DNA of 64,000 nt from Paraburkholderia sp. BL10I2N1 (lineage in GTDB: Bacteria > Pseudomonadota > Gammaproteobacteria > Burkholderiales > Burkholderiaceae), in contig NZ_SNWA01000002.1 of NCBI RefSeq assembly GCF_004361815.1, positions 992,001-1,056,000 of the forward strand, written 5' to 3'. Below the pieces are notes generated by a model that saw only the letters and a program-made list of their open reading frames with translations, ran no database searches and was not told the origin of the DNA. The position numbers and the translations under genes were made by a program. Shown piece by piece: positions 52,715 to 61,611 of the stretch; within the stretch, counting starts at the first letter, position 1, and every line of letters starts with the position of its first letter.

Positions 52715-53980
52715 ATGCACATACCTGGATGCACGGCCAGGCGAGCAGTCAGGGCACGGTTGTCTACATTGCTCCGTCCCGAAGGCGTCGACCCGGGCGC
52801 CTCGATCCTGCTTGTTGCCCGCGGACTGCGCGGCATCTGCGATGGTTTTATCGCGGTGCTGCTACCCGGATATCTGCTGGCGCTCGGCTTTGGGCAACTG
52901 GCTGTCGGGCTCATCAGCACGACCACGTTGTTCGGGTCGGCCATCGCGACCGCCCTGGTGGGCCTCGTAGGAAATCGCTTTGCACAGCGGGGCCTGTTGC
53001 TCTTCGCGGCGACGCTGATGACGGCAACAGGTCTTTCTTTCGCAGGCCTGTCTTCGCTGTGGCCGCTACTCGTCGTCGCGTTCATCGGCACGCTGAACCC
53101 GAGTTCCGGCGATGTCAGCCTGTTTCTTCCGCTCGAGCATGCAAGGCTCGCCGAATCCGCAACGGGTGACGCACGGACCGCCCTGTTTGCACGATATAGC
53201 CTCGTCGGCGGGCTGTCCGCCGCAGTCGGCGCCCTCGCGGCCGGCCTGCCCGATTCGATCAGTGTCCGCTCAGGCGTTTCGCCACTCACGGCGATACGCG
53301 CGATGTTCACCGTCTACGCGACTGCAGGATTCGTCATCCTGCTCCTCTACCGGCGTCTGCCGGCACGCGAGTCCAGGACCGACACGCAGCGCGTGCCGCT
53401 TGGGCCTTCGCGCGGAATCGTCATGCGCCTTGCGCTGCTCTTCAGCGTTGACGCCTTTGCAGGCGGACTTCTCGTCAACTCGCTGCTGACCTTGTGGTTG
53501 ATCCAGCGGTTCGGTCTTTCGCTCGGCGCAGCCGGCCAGTTCTTTTTCTGGGCAGGGCTGCTTAGCGCTGGCTCTCAATTGGCCGCGGCACCGTTGTCGC
53601 GCCGGATCGGCCTGCTCAACACGATGGTGTTTACGCATATCCCCTCGAGCGTATGCCTGATTGCCGCAGCGTTTTCGCCCTCCCTCACGCTGACTCTCGC
53701 GCTCCTCCTCGCACGCAGTGCTCTTTCACAGATGGACGTGCCTACGCGCAGCGCCTACGTGATGTCGGTCGTCACGCCCGGAGAGCGTCCCGCAGCGGCG
53801 AGCTTTACCGCGGTTCCGCGAAGCCTGGCTGCAGCGCTCGCGCCCACCCTTTCAGGGGTACTGCTGGGCCTCGGGTGGCTTGGTGCTCCGCTAGTTGCGT
53901 GCGGCGTGCTGAAGATTGCATACGATCTTTCGCTGCTCGCCGCGTTTAGTCACGTCAGGCCCGGCGGAGATTCGTCATGA
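52715..53980 (+). CDS. MFS transporter
   Basis: About 421 residues from ATG 52715; the start is uncertain, and TTG 52697 or TTG 52760 (AGGGCACGG upstream) are alternatives. Twelve hydrophobic spans are visible, with GLVGNRFAQRG in the loop 2-3 position and LIQRFGLSLGAAGQFFFWAGLLSAGSQLAAAPLSRRIGLLNTM opening the second half. Its last codons overlap the next propeller gene by 4 nt (ATGA), so the two are coupled. Substrate unknown. Confidence 0.85.
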   Translation: MHIPGCTARRAVRARLSTLLRPEGVDPGASILLVARGLRGICDGFIAVLLPGYLLALGFGQLAVGLISTTTLFGSAIATALVGLVGNRFAQRGLLLFAATLMTATGLSFAGLSSLWPLLVVAFIGTLNPSSGDVSLFLPLEHARLAESATGDARTALFARYSLVGGLSAAVGALAAGLPDSISVRSGVSPLTAIRAMFTVYATAGFVILLLYRRLPARESRTDTQRVPLGPSRGIVMRLALLFSVDAFAGGLLVNSLLTLWLIQRFGLSLGAAGQFFFWAGLLSAGSQLAAAPLSRRIGLLNTMVFTHIPSSVCLIAAAFSPSLTLTLALLLARSALSQMDVPTRSAYVMSVVTPGERPAAASFTAVPRSLAAALAPTLSGVLLGLGWLGAPLVACGVLKIAYDLSLLAAFSHVRPGGDSS

Positions 53981-55020
53981 AAGATCGTATCGACACGAAC
54001 CGTCGCTACCCTGCGGCGTTGCTCGTCATTCTTTTGATGGTCGAAATCGCCGCACTGGTCGTCCATCGCAGCGCGACTGCTGCGGGCCAGCCACCCGCGA
54101 TGGAACTGCCGTTGACGCATGTCGCCGACATCCCGTTGCCAGGTCGCGCCTCCCGGCTCGATTACGCAAGCTACGACCCTGACCGGCATCTGCTGTTCAT
54201 CGCACACCTGGGCGACAGCGAAGTAATCGTCTTCGACACGCAAAACTCACGTGTTGTCGCCCGCATTGGCAACATCGCCGCTGTTCATGGCGTCCTGGTG
54301 GTACTTGAACAGTCGCGAGTGTACGCGTCCGCGACGGGCACAAACGAAATCGTTGCCATCGACGAGGCCACCTTGAAAATAACCGCACGCATGGCTGGCG
54401 GCGTCTATCCGGATGGAATGGCCTATGTACCGGTCACCCGGAAACTCTATGTATCGGACGAAACGGGTGGGACTGAAACCGTGATCGATACCCAATCCAA
54501 TCGCCGCACCAACGTGATCCCGTTGGGCGGCGAAGCCGGCAACACCCAGTACGACGCCGCGTCGCGCCATATCTTCGTCAATGTCCAGTCACGACGACAA
54601 CTCGTCGAAATCGATCCGTCAAACGACGCGATCGTTGCGCGGATCGATCTGCAGGGCGCACAAGGCAACCACGGCCTCTATATCGTTCCGCAACAACACC
54701 TCGCGTTTATCGCATGCGAAGACAACGACAGACTGCTGACGCTGAACCTGCTTACCAGACAGATCGTCCAGTCATTCGACGTTGGCGGTCATCCCGATGT
54801 GCTCGCATTCGATCCAGGTCCGGGCACGCTTTATGTCGCTGGCGAAGCAGGCATCGTGTCGATGTTCACCGTGGGCCCCTCAACCGTGTCGAAAATCGGC
54901 GAAGGTCGCATCGGGCCCAACGCGCATGTGGTTGGTATCGATCCATCAACGCATCGTGCCTATTTCCCGCTGAAGAACGTCGACGGACGTCCTGTACTGC
55001 GCGTCATGGCGCCCCGGTGA
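53977..55020 (+). CDS. membrane-anchored YncE/YVTN-type beta-propeller protein
   Basis: 347 residues with an uncleaved-type N-terminal anchor (YPAALLVILLMVEIAALVV) and a periplasmic propeller of YVTN-like blades: LLFIAHLGDSEVIVFDTQNSRVVARI, VYASATGTNEIVAIDEATLKITARM, LYVSDETGGTETVIDTQ and LAFIACEDNDRLLTLNLLTRQIVQSF. It is translationally coupled to the MFS gene, so it may present ligand to, or gate, that transporter. It is related in fold, and partly in sequence, to 51014-52009. Confidence 0.85.
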   Translation: MKDRIDTNRRYPAALLVILLMVEIAALVVHRSATAAGQPPAMELPLTHVADIPLPGRASRLDYASYDPDRHLLFIAHLGDSEVIVFDTQNSRVVARIGNIAAVHGVLVVLEQSRVYASATGTNEIVAIDEATLKITARMAGGVYPDGMAYVPVTRKLYVSDETGGTETVIDTQSNRRTNVIPLGGEAGNTQYDAASRHIFVNVQSRRQLVEIDPSNDAIVARIDLQGAQGNHGLYIVPQQHLAFIACEDNDRLLTLNLLTRQIVQSFDVGGHPDVLAFDPGPGTLYVAGEAGIVSMFTVGPSTVSKIGEGRIGPNAHVVGIDPSTHRAYFPLKNVDGRPVLRVMAPR

Positions 55021-55366
55021 GTTTTGGCGAGAGAAGCGTACCACCGTCGCTCGCGACGCCCGATGACAAGCCGTCTGGTGCTCTGAGCCTGGTGCCAGCG
55101 CCGCATAGTGAATCGCAATGGGACTTCAAGGAAATCCCCTGCAGCGCCCTTACTCAGGCTAGTAGTCCGGTCGGCGGTCGCGACAGATTTCCGGTTGGTC
55201 GGCAATGTCCGCTTTCAAACTTCACAAACGCGTACGGCGCGTTTCTGGCTACGGCGAACCTCCGGGTGGCGTCTTAGCTCTCTCGTCAGACTCCTCCGGT
55301 CAGAATTGACTGGTTCCCTGGAAAGTCGAGTGACGACCGCGCGAAACCACAGTGCCAATTCCGTCG
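55021..55366. other. Gene-free stretch
   Basis: 346 bp between two convergent genes. I see no family-like frame and no T-tailed hairpin by eye. Confidence 0.4.
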
Positions 55367-55954
55367 TCAGATTTTCAGACGCGAGACCTTGGTACCCGAG
55401 AGGGAAACATCGCCCATCAGACCGGCATTCGTCAGCACGAACGCCTGGACCGGCGCGGTTGCCGTATTCGTATCGATCACCCCGTTCACACCTACCTTCA
55501 CAAGCGCGACCGATCCTTCGCCCCCGACTGCCCAGCCGTCGGAGTTCCGAAAGCCGTCGAGCGCTTCCCGTGTCATAAACAGGAAGATGATGGCCTTCGA
55601 CTGGGCACCCGCCTGGAAGCCGAACGATCCAGATACCGTACTGTAGTAGCCCACCGGCTTCCCGCCTACGAGCAACGCGCCTTCGCCATACTGACCGCCC
55701 ACGACGAAGCCGGCCTGAAGTACGGAGGGAAACACGAGCACACCATTCGCCTTTGCGACAAGCTCCCGCGAACCCTTGACGGTCGAGAAGAGTCGCGACA
55801 TGGTGCCCCGGACCTTGGCGTCGATTGACCGCCGCTTCGCTGCGTTAGTCTCGCTGGCCACAGCATGGCTCATCGAAGCTGTCCAAACCGTGAATGAAAG
55901 ACCAGTGACCGCGAGCGCGGCGGCCCCCGTCCGTATGAAGTTTCGCCTTTGAAT
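55367..55954 (-). CDS. SYLF-domain lipid-binding protein (Ysc84-like)
   Basis: The C-terminal two thirds are a SYLF domain: LVAKANGVLVFPSVLQAGFVVGGQYGEGALLVGGKPVGYYSTVSGSFGFQAGAQSKAIIFLFM and DGWAVGGEGSVALVKVGVNG. An N-terminal export signal reads QRRNFIRTGAAALAVTGLSF with a twin Arg. The natural start before QRRNF would be ATT 55954, with AGAGG 6 nt upstream; no ATG, GTG or TTG fits there. ATG 56080 (GGGAAAGC upstream) would add about 42 odd residues. Likely a periplasmic or outer-membrane-associated protein of about 195 residues. Confidence 0.8.
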   Translation of the reverse strand: MQRRNFIRTGAAALAVTGLSFTVWTASMSHAVASETNAAKRRSIDAKVRGTMSRLFSTVKGSRELVAKANGVLVFPSVLQAGFVVGGQYGEGALLVGGKPVGYYSTVSGSFGFQAGAQSKAIIFLFMTREALDGFRNSDGWAVGGEGSVALVKVGVNGVIDTNTATAPVQAFVLTNAGLMGDVSLSGTKVSRLKI

Positions 55955-56093
55955 AGCGACCTCTAAGTGGTTCGTGGTTAAATTCCTGCTGCGGGAACGG
56001 CTGAATAAGGTTATATACCATAGCTCTGTTTGTAACTGTCCGACCGTGACCGTGTAGACGCCTGATGGATGCTGCGCCATGCTTTCCCTGTGG

Positions 56094-56163
56094 CACAAAT
56101 ATCACTGTGCCCATAAAGGAATCATGGACACAAATATCACTGTGCCCATAAAGGAATCATGGA
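56094..56163. repeat. Perfect 35-bp tandem duplication
   Basis: Bases 56094-56128 and 56129-56163 are identical. The unit carries an AAGGA ribosome-binding site and the ATG of the IS66-type TnpA frame, so the start site is duplicated. Because 35 is not a multiple of three, translation from the first ATG (56124) ends after 15 codons. Confidence 0.95.
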
Positions 56164-56491
56164 CACAGTGACCGAATCCACTGAATTAAAAGGCGCCCGC
56201 AAGTGTCGGCGGCGCACGCCAGACGAGAACCGCGAGATCGTCGAAGAGACGTTATCCAGTGGACGTTCCGTAGTGGAGATTGCCCGCAGTCACGCGGTGA
56301 ACGCCAATCAGGTATTCGACTGGCGCAAGCAGTATCTGGAAGGACGCCTCGATGTCGACGCGCACGGCTGTGCCTTGCTGCCGGCCACGGTGAACGGCGG
56401 CGTATCTCTCCACTCATCATGGAAAATCAAAACCATACTTCGCATTCCATATCGTCTTGTTGCCGTGCAGCCACGGTGCCTCACCGATTGA
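56159..56491 (+). pseudogene. IS66-family accessory protein TnpA, truncated
   Basis: RRRTPDENREIVEETLSSGRSVVEIARSHAVNANQVFDWRKQYLEGRLDVD is the helix-turn-helix of IS66 OrfA/TnpA, and CALLPATVNGG its usual continuation. After about residue 85 the frame runs into unrelated sequence. No TnpB or TnpC follows, so only the left end of the element remains. Confidence 0.8.
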
Positions 56492-56601
56492 CATGGTCCT
56501 TCGCGGGACCAGCGACTACGGCGCTCGACGGTCGCACCAGACTGACGATTGGAGATTCAGATGCCGTAATATGGGGCATCTCTTAAACTACTAGCGCTGT
56601 T

Positions 56602-56770
56602 ATGAAGCTCGATCCGGTCTCCCTTAGTCTGTTTATCGCTGTGGTTGAGGAAGGAAGCATCGCAGCAGCTGCTGAGCGTGAACACATTGCCGCCCCCGCT
56701 GTGAGTAAGCGCATCAGCGCGCCTGAAGACACACTTAGCACCACCCTCCTGACGCGTCATCACAAGGGGG
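56602..56770 (+). pseudogene. LysR-family regulator, N-terminal fragment
   Basis: MKLDPVSLSLFIAVVEEGSIAAAAEREHIAAPAVSKRISAPEDTLSTTLLTRHHKG is a LysR winged-helix domain (about 56 residues), with some substitutions at usually conserved sites (RISAPED versus RISELE). The effector domain is missing: the frame runs straight into aldehyde-dehydrogenase sequence in another phase. It is a deletion relic. Confidence 0.85.
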
Positions 56771-57140
56771 AGGCTCCTTTTTCCAGCCGACGGTGCTCAG
56801 AAACGTCACGCCTGTGATGCAGATCGCGCGGGAAGAAACGTTCGGACCTGCCGCGCCGCTATTGCGCTTCGACGCGGACGAAGAAGCGTTCGCGATTGCC
56901 AACGATACCGAGTTCGGACTCGCCGCCTACCTGTACAGCCGCGACGCGCAACGCATCTGGCGCGCGGCCGCCCGTATCGAGTCGGGGATGCTTGGCATCA
57001 ACTGCGGGTTGACTTCGAACGAACTCGCGCCGTTCGGCGGGGTGAAGCAAAGCGGACTCGGGCGCGAAGGCTCGCATCCTGGCATCCATGAGTTTCTCGA
57101 GGTCAAGTATCTGTGCTGGGATGGCGCTGAGAGTGACTGA
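56769..57140 (+). pseudogene. gabD: succinate-semialdehyde dehydrogenase-like aldehyde dehydrogenase, C-terminal fragment
   Basis: GGSFFQPTVLRNVTPVMQIAREETFGPAAPLLRF, then IANDTEFGLAAYLYSRDAQRIWRAAARIESGMLGINCG and FGGVKQSGLGREGSHPGIHEFLEVKYLC, is the last ~120 residues of a GabD-type enzyme. The catalytic Cys and Glu domains are absent. It joins the LysR fragment at about 56769, so one deletion removed the 3' part of lysR and the 5' part of gabD. In many relatives these two genes are neighbours. Confidence 0.85.
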
Positions 57141-57367
57141 CGACGTTTGGCCCTTCCGTAGAGCCGGTGCTTTAACGCTCTGCTGTTCAGCCAACGCTTC
57201 TCTGCGAATCGCGTGGTTTCAAAAGGAAGCTGTGTCGCTCGTCATTCCTATACTCGGTCCAGACCGGGAACCACTTTCCCCGCGCCCAAACTGTTGCACC
57301 TTGAAACAGGAGGACGCCGTGTCCGATGCGATCGACAATGCGTTTATTGGCGTCCGGAGGTAAGCTC

Positions 57368-60300
57368 ATGCCCAATGTCATCTACCAGGGAAACGGCAAC
57401 ACGGGCGGATCGGTCCCCGTCGACAACACCAACTACGCGCCTGGCGCCCCCTTTACCGTTGCGTCGCCCGGCAGCCTGAGCCTGGGAAGCAGCCCTTTCT
57501 TCTACTGGAAAGACGGGGCCGGGAATATCTTCCCCCCCGGCCCCAACACGTTCCCGAACCAGAACACCAATCTGACGCTTTTCGCCACCTGGGGCGTGAC
57601 GACGGGCCTCACCACCGGCGGCGTCACGACGCACTTCAACTTCTTCTACGATCCGAGCCTCGGCGGGGCGGGAGGCGTCGAGCCTGCGCGCATCAATCAG
57701 CTGCTCGCGGCCGGCGCGGGCGGCAAGCCGGTCATCGAAAACGATTTCGATTGGCTGCAGGCGCAGTTCGCTGGCGTCGACATGACCAAGGCCCGAAGCT
57801 TTCCAATCCCGGTCCAGGTGACCGCCGTCGTCGAAAACGGTTACAGCGCGAGCTGGGGCTGGCCATTGGTCATGAACGCGGGAACCAACCCCGCGACGCT
57901 TTTGCGCTCGATGTTCATCACCGAAGTGTCTGAAGTTTTCATGCAGGCGCAGCACAAAGGTTGGGGCTACTCCAACGGCGTCGGCGACGAGGAGAGCTGC
58001 GGCGAAGCGCTCTCGCTGTTTCTGGCCGTGCAGTTCCAACTTTCACAAGGGCTGGGCACGACCTGGTTTATGAACGGCACGCCATCGACCTGGCTCAACA
58101 CCTCGCTGGCGGCAAGCAACCCAGCCTCGACGGAATTTGATTCGACCGGCCAGTTCGGAGGACCGTCGACGGGCACGCACTACGGTTCGCGACAGGACTA
58201 TGTCGGCAGCGTCAAGCCGTGGGCCGGCAACGGTCCGGCGACCGGCTGCTGCATGGCGTTCCTCTATTATCTGTTTCACCAGCTCCAGTTCACCTCGATC
58301 CCGCAGATCATTGCCGCTGCGCCGGGCGTCGATTCCAGCAACAACGTGATCGGCGGCTCTTGCCTGAAGGGCGTTTACAACAGTCTGACGGGTGACAGTT
58401 CCGACCCGTTTCCCTATTTCGCGAGTCTGCTCGCCGTCGCCTATCCGCCCGATCAGGTCGCAAACATTTCGGGGCCGAACGTTGACGATCCCTGGCCGCT
58501 CGGCGGCCTTAGCTTCGTCGGCGCCAAGAACGTCTGGGGCAAGGACGAGATCACCGACGTCATCGGCAAGGGCGGGACCTATCCGGACGGCTTCCTGCTC
58601 GCCCTCGACGGCTTCAGCCTCAACGTGCTGGGCGCGACGACGCCGTCGGTTCCCACTGTCGCGTTCCAGGGCGTGACGACGGGTCTGTCGACGACGCTGC
58701 CGAACATCTTCCATCAGAGCGACAACGGCAACGTTCCCCAGCAGATCCTGTTCGCCTACGATGTGTTGTTCGCCAATCCGCTTGGCGCCTTTCCCGCGAC
58801 GGGCGAGACGCCGGCGGCGGTCAATTCCGGGATCACCGTGCTCGGCAAAGGAATTCCGGCGACGACGGAGTTCTTCTTCACGGCCGGCGCGGCGCCCTAT
58901 TTCACCAATGTCGTGCCCTCCGATCCCGCCAATCCGACCCAGCTCAACGTGCCCTGGCTCAGCGAGGATCTCCGGGTGTTCACGGCGACGCCGGGCGCAT
59001 CGCTCGCCGCGCAGACCCCCGTGCCGGGCGGGCCGCAGTTCGTCGAGAACACGTCCGCCGGCGGCTTCGACACAGCAGGTGCCTATAAATATATCAAGGC
59101 ACTGCTGATCTATCTCAACCAGAATTTCGGCAAGGAGGGATCGAATGATCCGTTCGCGCCCGCCAGCGGGGTGATCCCGCAGCAGGACGGCCAGCTCGAC
59201 GCCGATTCCTCGGTGACGCCGTTTACGAACGTCAACGGCGTCACGTACAACAACTACAGCTTCGCCGTCGCCCGAGTGCGCCTGAAGGGGATCGCTGGGA
59301 CAACGAGCGCGGCGAACGTGAAAGTGTTCTTCCGCTTGTGGGGAACCCAGACCGCCGACACCGGGTGGGATCCGGTCGCCACCTATCCGAGCCAGAAGGA
59401 CGGCGGCGGCAATCCAATCTGGCCGAAGGCCCCTGCCGACGACCACACCATTCCCTTCTTCGCAACTAGCCAGCAGCCCAATTTCAGCGACCCCAACGAT
59501 CCCGAATACAGGACAGGCGGCAGCACAGGCACTGGCGCGAACAATCAGACCATCGCCATTGCGACCGGCGATACGCAATGGGCCTATTTCGGCAGCTATC
59601 TCGACGTCAACGATCCCGGCAACGTCGTCAACAGCACGCCGATCTGGCAGGCGTTTCCGGGAACGCATCATTGTCTCGTCGCGGAGATCGCCTTTGCGGG
59701 CACGCCGATCGAAATCGTCAACGGCGTGACGCCGACGCCGGAAGGCAGCGGGTTGCTCGCGCAGCGCAACCTGCAGGTGACCACCTCGGACAATCCCGGC
59801 CCCGCTTCCGCGCACCGGGTTCCCCAAACCTTCGCGGTCAAGCCAAGCGCGCCGCCGCCGTCTACGGGAGCGCTCGCGGGACGGCCCGACGAGCTGTTGA
59901 TCTTCTGGGGCGACACGCCGGTGGGCTCGACGGCGCAGATCTACTGGCCGGGCGTCTCGGCGGACGAGGTAATCGCGCTCGCCGACTGGATGTACGGCGT
60001 GCATCCGCTGCGCGCCGCCGACCCGCATACGATCGAGCTCAAAACGGCGAAGGGCGTCACCTTCGTGCCGATCCCCGTGGGCGCGGCGGCGGTCTATGCG
60101 GGACTGTTCAGCATCGATCTGCCGCTGACGGTCAGGACGGGACAGGAATTCAACGTCGTGGTGCGGCGCGTGAACAAAAGGCTGCGCCCCGCCGCGCCAC
60201 CGCCTCCGCCGCCCGGGCCGCAGATCGCGGCTTCCGGCAAAGCCAGGGGCGGTGAGCGTCACGCGCACGCGCCGGCGCCCGCTCAGGCGGTTGCGGCGCC

Positions 60301-60817
60301 TCAAGTCTGGGAGCGCTACATTGTCGGGTCTTTCCAGGTAAAGATTCCCGTCTCCACCGGCGCGGCCATGCGGCCGGCCGAGGAAACGACGCTGGCGATC
60401 CTGAAGGCGCGGCTCGAGGGCTGGCCGAAGGCGAGCCCGTGGTATCCCGTGCTGCTGCGCTATGTCGACCTCATTGCGGGGCGCCTGCAGGGCATCGGCG
60501 GCGATCCCGGCGCCATCCCGCCCTCCCTCGGCGGCTACAGGCCGGGGCGACCTGTCTGCGAGCCGGGGGAGCGGCGCGAGGCGTTCACGGGCAAAGTGGC
60601 GAGCGTTGTCTACGACCGCTTCGGCGACTTCTGCGGTTTCGCATTGGACACGGAGGATGGCCCCCGACGTTTCGCCGCGCGTGAGCCGGAAATCGAAAGG
60701 GTCGTGAACCGCGCCTGGGCAGAGCGCATTCTGACGAGCGTATTCGTCGAGAAGCACGCGCCGCACCGTCCCGAGGAGATCGTGCTGCACAGCCCGCCAC
60801 CGCCGTTCATCCATTGA
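57368..60817 (+). CDS. 1149-residue protein of unknown function with N-terminal InlB-type repeat
   Basis: Starts at ATG 57368 (GGAGGTAAGCTC upstream). Residues 1-76 (VIYQGNGNTGGSVPVDNTNYAPGAPF ... NQNTNLTLFATWG) match the Listeria-Bacteroides (InlB B) repeat, a beta-grasp module of surface proteins. Residues 85-420 are predicted globular, with FITEVSEVFMQAQHKGWGYSNGVGDEESCGEALS reminiscent of a metallopeptidase-like helix but without an HExxH. A jelly-roll-like middle (about 600-830), a Pro-rich linker (PPPPPPGP near 950) and a C-terminal part with RPGRPVCEPGERREAFTGKV follow. No signal peptide or membrane span is seen. It stands alone and is very GC-rich, perhaps acquired. Function not recognised. 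Confidence 0.8.
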   Translation: MPNVIYQGNGNTGGSVPVDNTNYAPGAPFTVASPGSLSLGSSPFFYWKDGAGNIFPPGPNTFPNQNTNLTLFATWGVTTGLTTGGVTTHFNFFYDPSLGGAGGVEPARINQLLAAGAGGKPVIENDFDWLQAQFAGVDMTKARSFPIPVQVTAVVENGYSASWGWPLVMNAGTNPATLLRSMFITEVSEVFMQAQHKGWGYSNGVGDEESCGEALSLFLAVQFQLSQGLGTTWFMNGTPSTWLNTSLAASNPASTEFDSTGQFGGPSTGTHYGSRQDYVGSVKPWAGNGPATGCCMAFLYYLFHQLQFTSIPQIIAAAPGVDSSNNVIGGSCLKGVYNSLTGDSSDPFPYFASLLAVAYPPDQVANISGPNVDDPWPLGGLSFVGAKNVWGKDEITDVIGKGGTYPDGFLLALDGFSLNVLGATTPSVPTVAFQGVTTGLSTTLPNIFHQSDNGNVPQQILFAYDVLFANPLGAFPATGETPAAVNSGITVLGKGIPATTEFFFTAGAAPYFTNVVPSDPANPTQLNVPWLSEDLRVFTATPGASLAAQTPVPGGPQFVENTSAGGFDTAGAYKYIKALLIYLNQNFGKEGSNDPFAPASGVIPQQDGQLDADSSVTPFTNVNGVTYNNYSFAVARVRLKGIAGTTSAANVKVFFRLWGTQTADTGWDPVATYPSQKDGGGNPIWPKAPADDHTIPFFATSQQPNFSDPNDPEYRTGGSTGTGANNQTIAIATGDTQWAYFGSYLDVNDPGNVVNSTPIWQAFPGTHHCLVAEIAFAGTPIEIVNGVTPTPEGSGLLAQRNLQVTTSDNPGPASAHRVPQTFAVKPSAPPPSTGALAGRPDELLIFWGDTPVGSTAQIYWPGVSADEVIALADWMYGVHPLRAADPHTIELKTAKGVTFVPIPVGAAAVYAGLFSIDLPLTVRTGQEFNVVVRRVNKRLRPAAPPPPPPGPQIAASGKARGGERHAHAPAPAQAVAAPQVWERYIVGSFQVKIPVSTGAAMRPAEETTLAILKARLEGWPKASPWYPVLLRYVDLIAGRLQGIGGDPGAIPPSLGGYRPGRPVCEPGERREAFTGKVASVVYDRFGDFCGFALDTEDGPRRFAAREPEIERVVNRAWAERILTSVFVEKHAPHRPEEIVLHSPPPPFIH

Positions 60818-61112
60818 GCCCGAGGTGGAGGTCCTCTTTGGGGCCGTCTCTTGAGTCGATAGCCCCATCGTTGGACCGGGTTCTGCCACTTTCGGCCGTT
60901 CGACGGGGGCGCCGCCAGGACACTCAATTGGCTGTTCCACTCGGGAACCGGACGCCGGGATAAGCGGCGGTGGACGACGAACATAGGATCCCGCCGGTCA
61001 CGGTGTTCCGAACCGCGATTGCGGGACTTTCACTTTCGAGGGTTTGAAGCGGACTTTGCAGCCAACGTAGCGATGTCCAAACATCGGGCATCGCCTTCAG
61101 TGCCTTGGTCCG

Positions 61113-61533
61113 TTATGCCTTCGAAGCAGGGCGATTCGACACCTTGTCGTACCACGCTTGCAGTGCATCGAATTCCGCGGGAACGCTCATCTTCATGCCG
61201 CCTGCCGCAAAGTCGATGGTCACCAGCGTTGTGATATCGGCCGCCGAGAACTCGTCGCCTGCCACGAAAGGCACCGTCTTCAGACGTTCGTCGCGTTTCG
61301 TCGATGTAGCGCCAGATTGCAAGGACTTCACCGATCGCCGTGCCGTTTTCCAATACAAGTGTCGGAACCTGCCGGCGCGGATTGATTGCAGCATACACAT
61401 CGGAAAATTGCTCTTTCGCGCCGAGGTCCACTGCTTTCGTCGGAATCTCGATGCCCTTCTCGGCAAGAAAAATTCGAACCCGGCGAGCGTTGGGGGAAGC
61501 CTTGGATTCGTAAAGCGTGAGATCGGTATTCAT
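61113..61533 (-). pseudogene. glutathione S-transferase with internal deletion and frameshift
   Basis: From ATG 61533 the N-terminal thioredoxin-like domain is intact: LTLYESKASPNARRVRIFLAEKGIEIP, then PRRQVPTLVLENGTAIGEVLAIWRYIDE. The frame then shifts to RLKTVPFVAGDEFSAADITTLVTIDFAAG and MKMSVPAEFDALQAWYDKVSNRPASKA, the end of the helical domain, stopping at 61113. About 60-70 middle residues are gone. The junction lies at a short direct repeat (GTTCGTCG/TTTCGTCG near 61286-61304), so a slippage deletion is likely. Confidence 0.85.
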
Positions 61534-61611
61534 GTACGGGTCCATTTCCATATAAGAAGATTTGAGTCGCCCGCGAAGCAGTGAGCATGCAGGCGAGCAT
61601 GTCAGTTCGCT

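Noticed and set aside
52170..52970. 266-codon plus-strand frame before the MFS gene
   Set aside because: No recognisable motif, overlaps the MFS coding sequence out of frame and has many rare-looking Arg/Ser/Pro runs.
58043..60940. A 965-codon open frame on the minus strand opposite the 1149-residue gene
   Set aside because: It lacks any domain, has Arg-rich low-complexity composition typical of antisense frames in GC-rich genes, and no ribosome-binding site. The plus-strand protein has recognisable modules.
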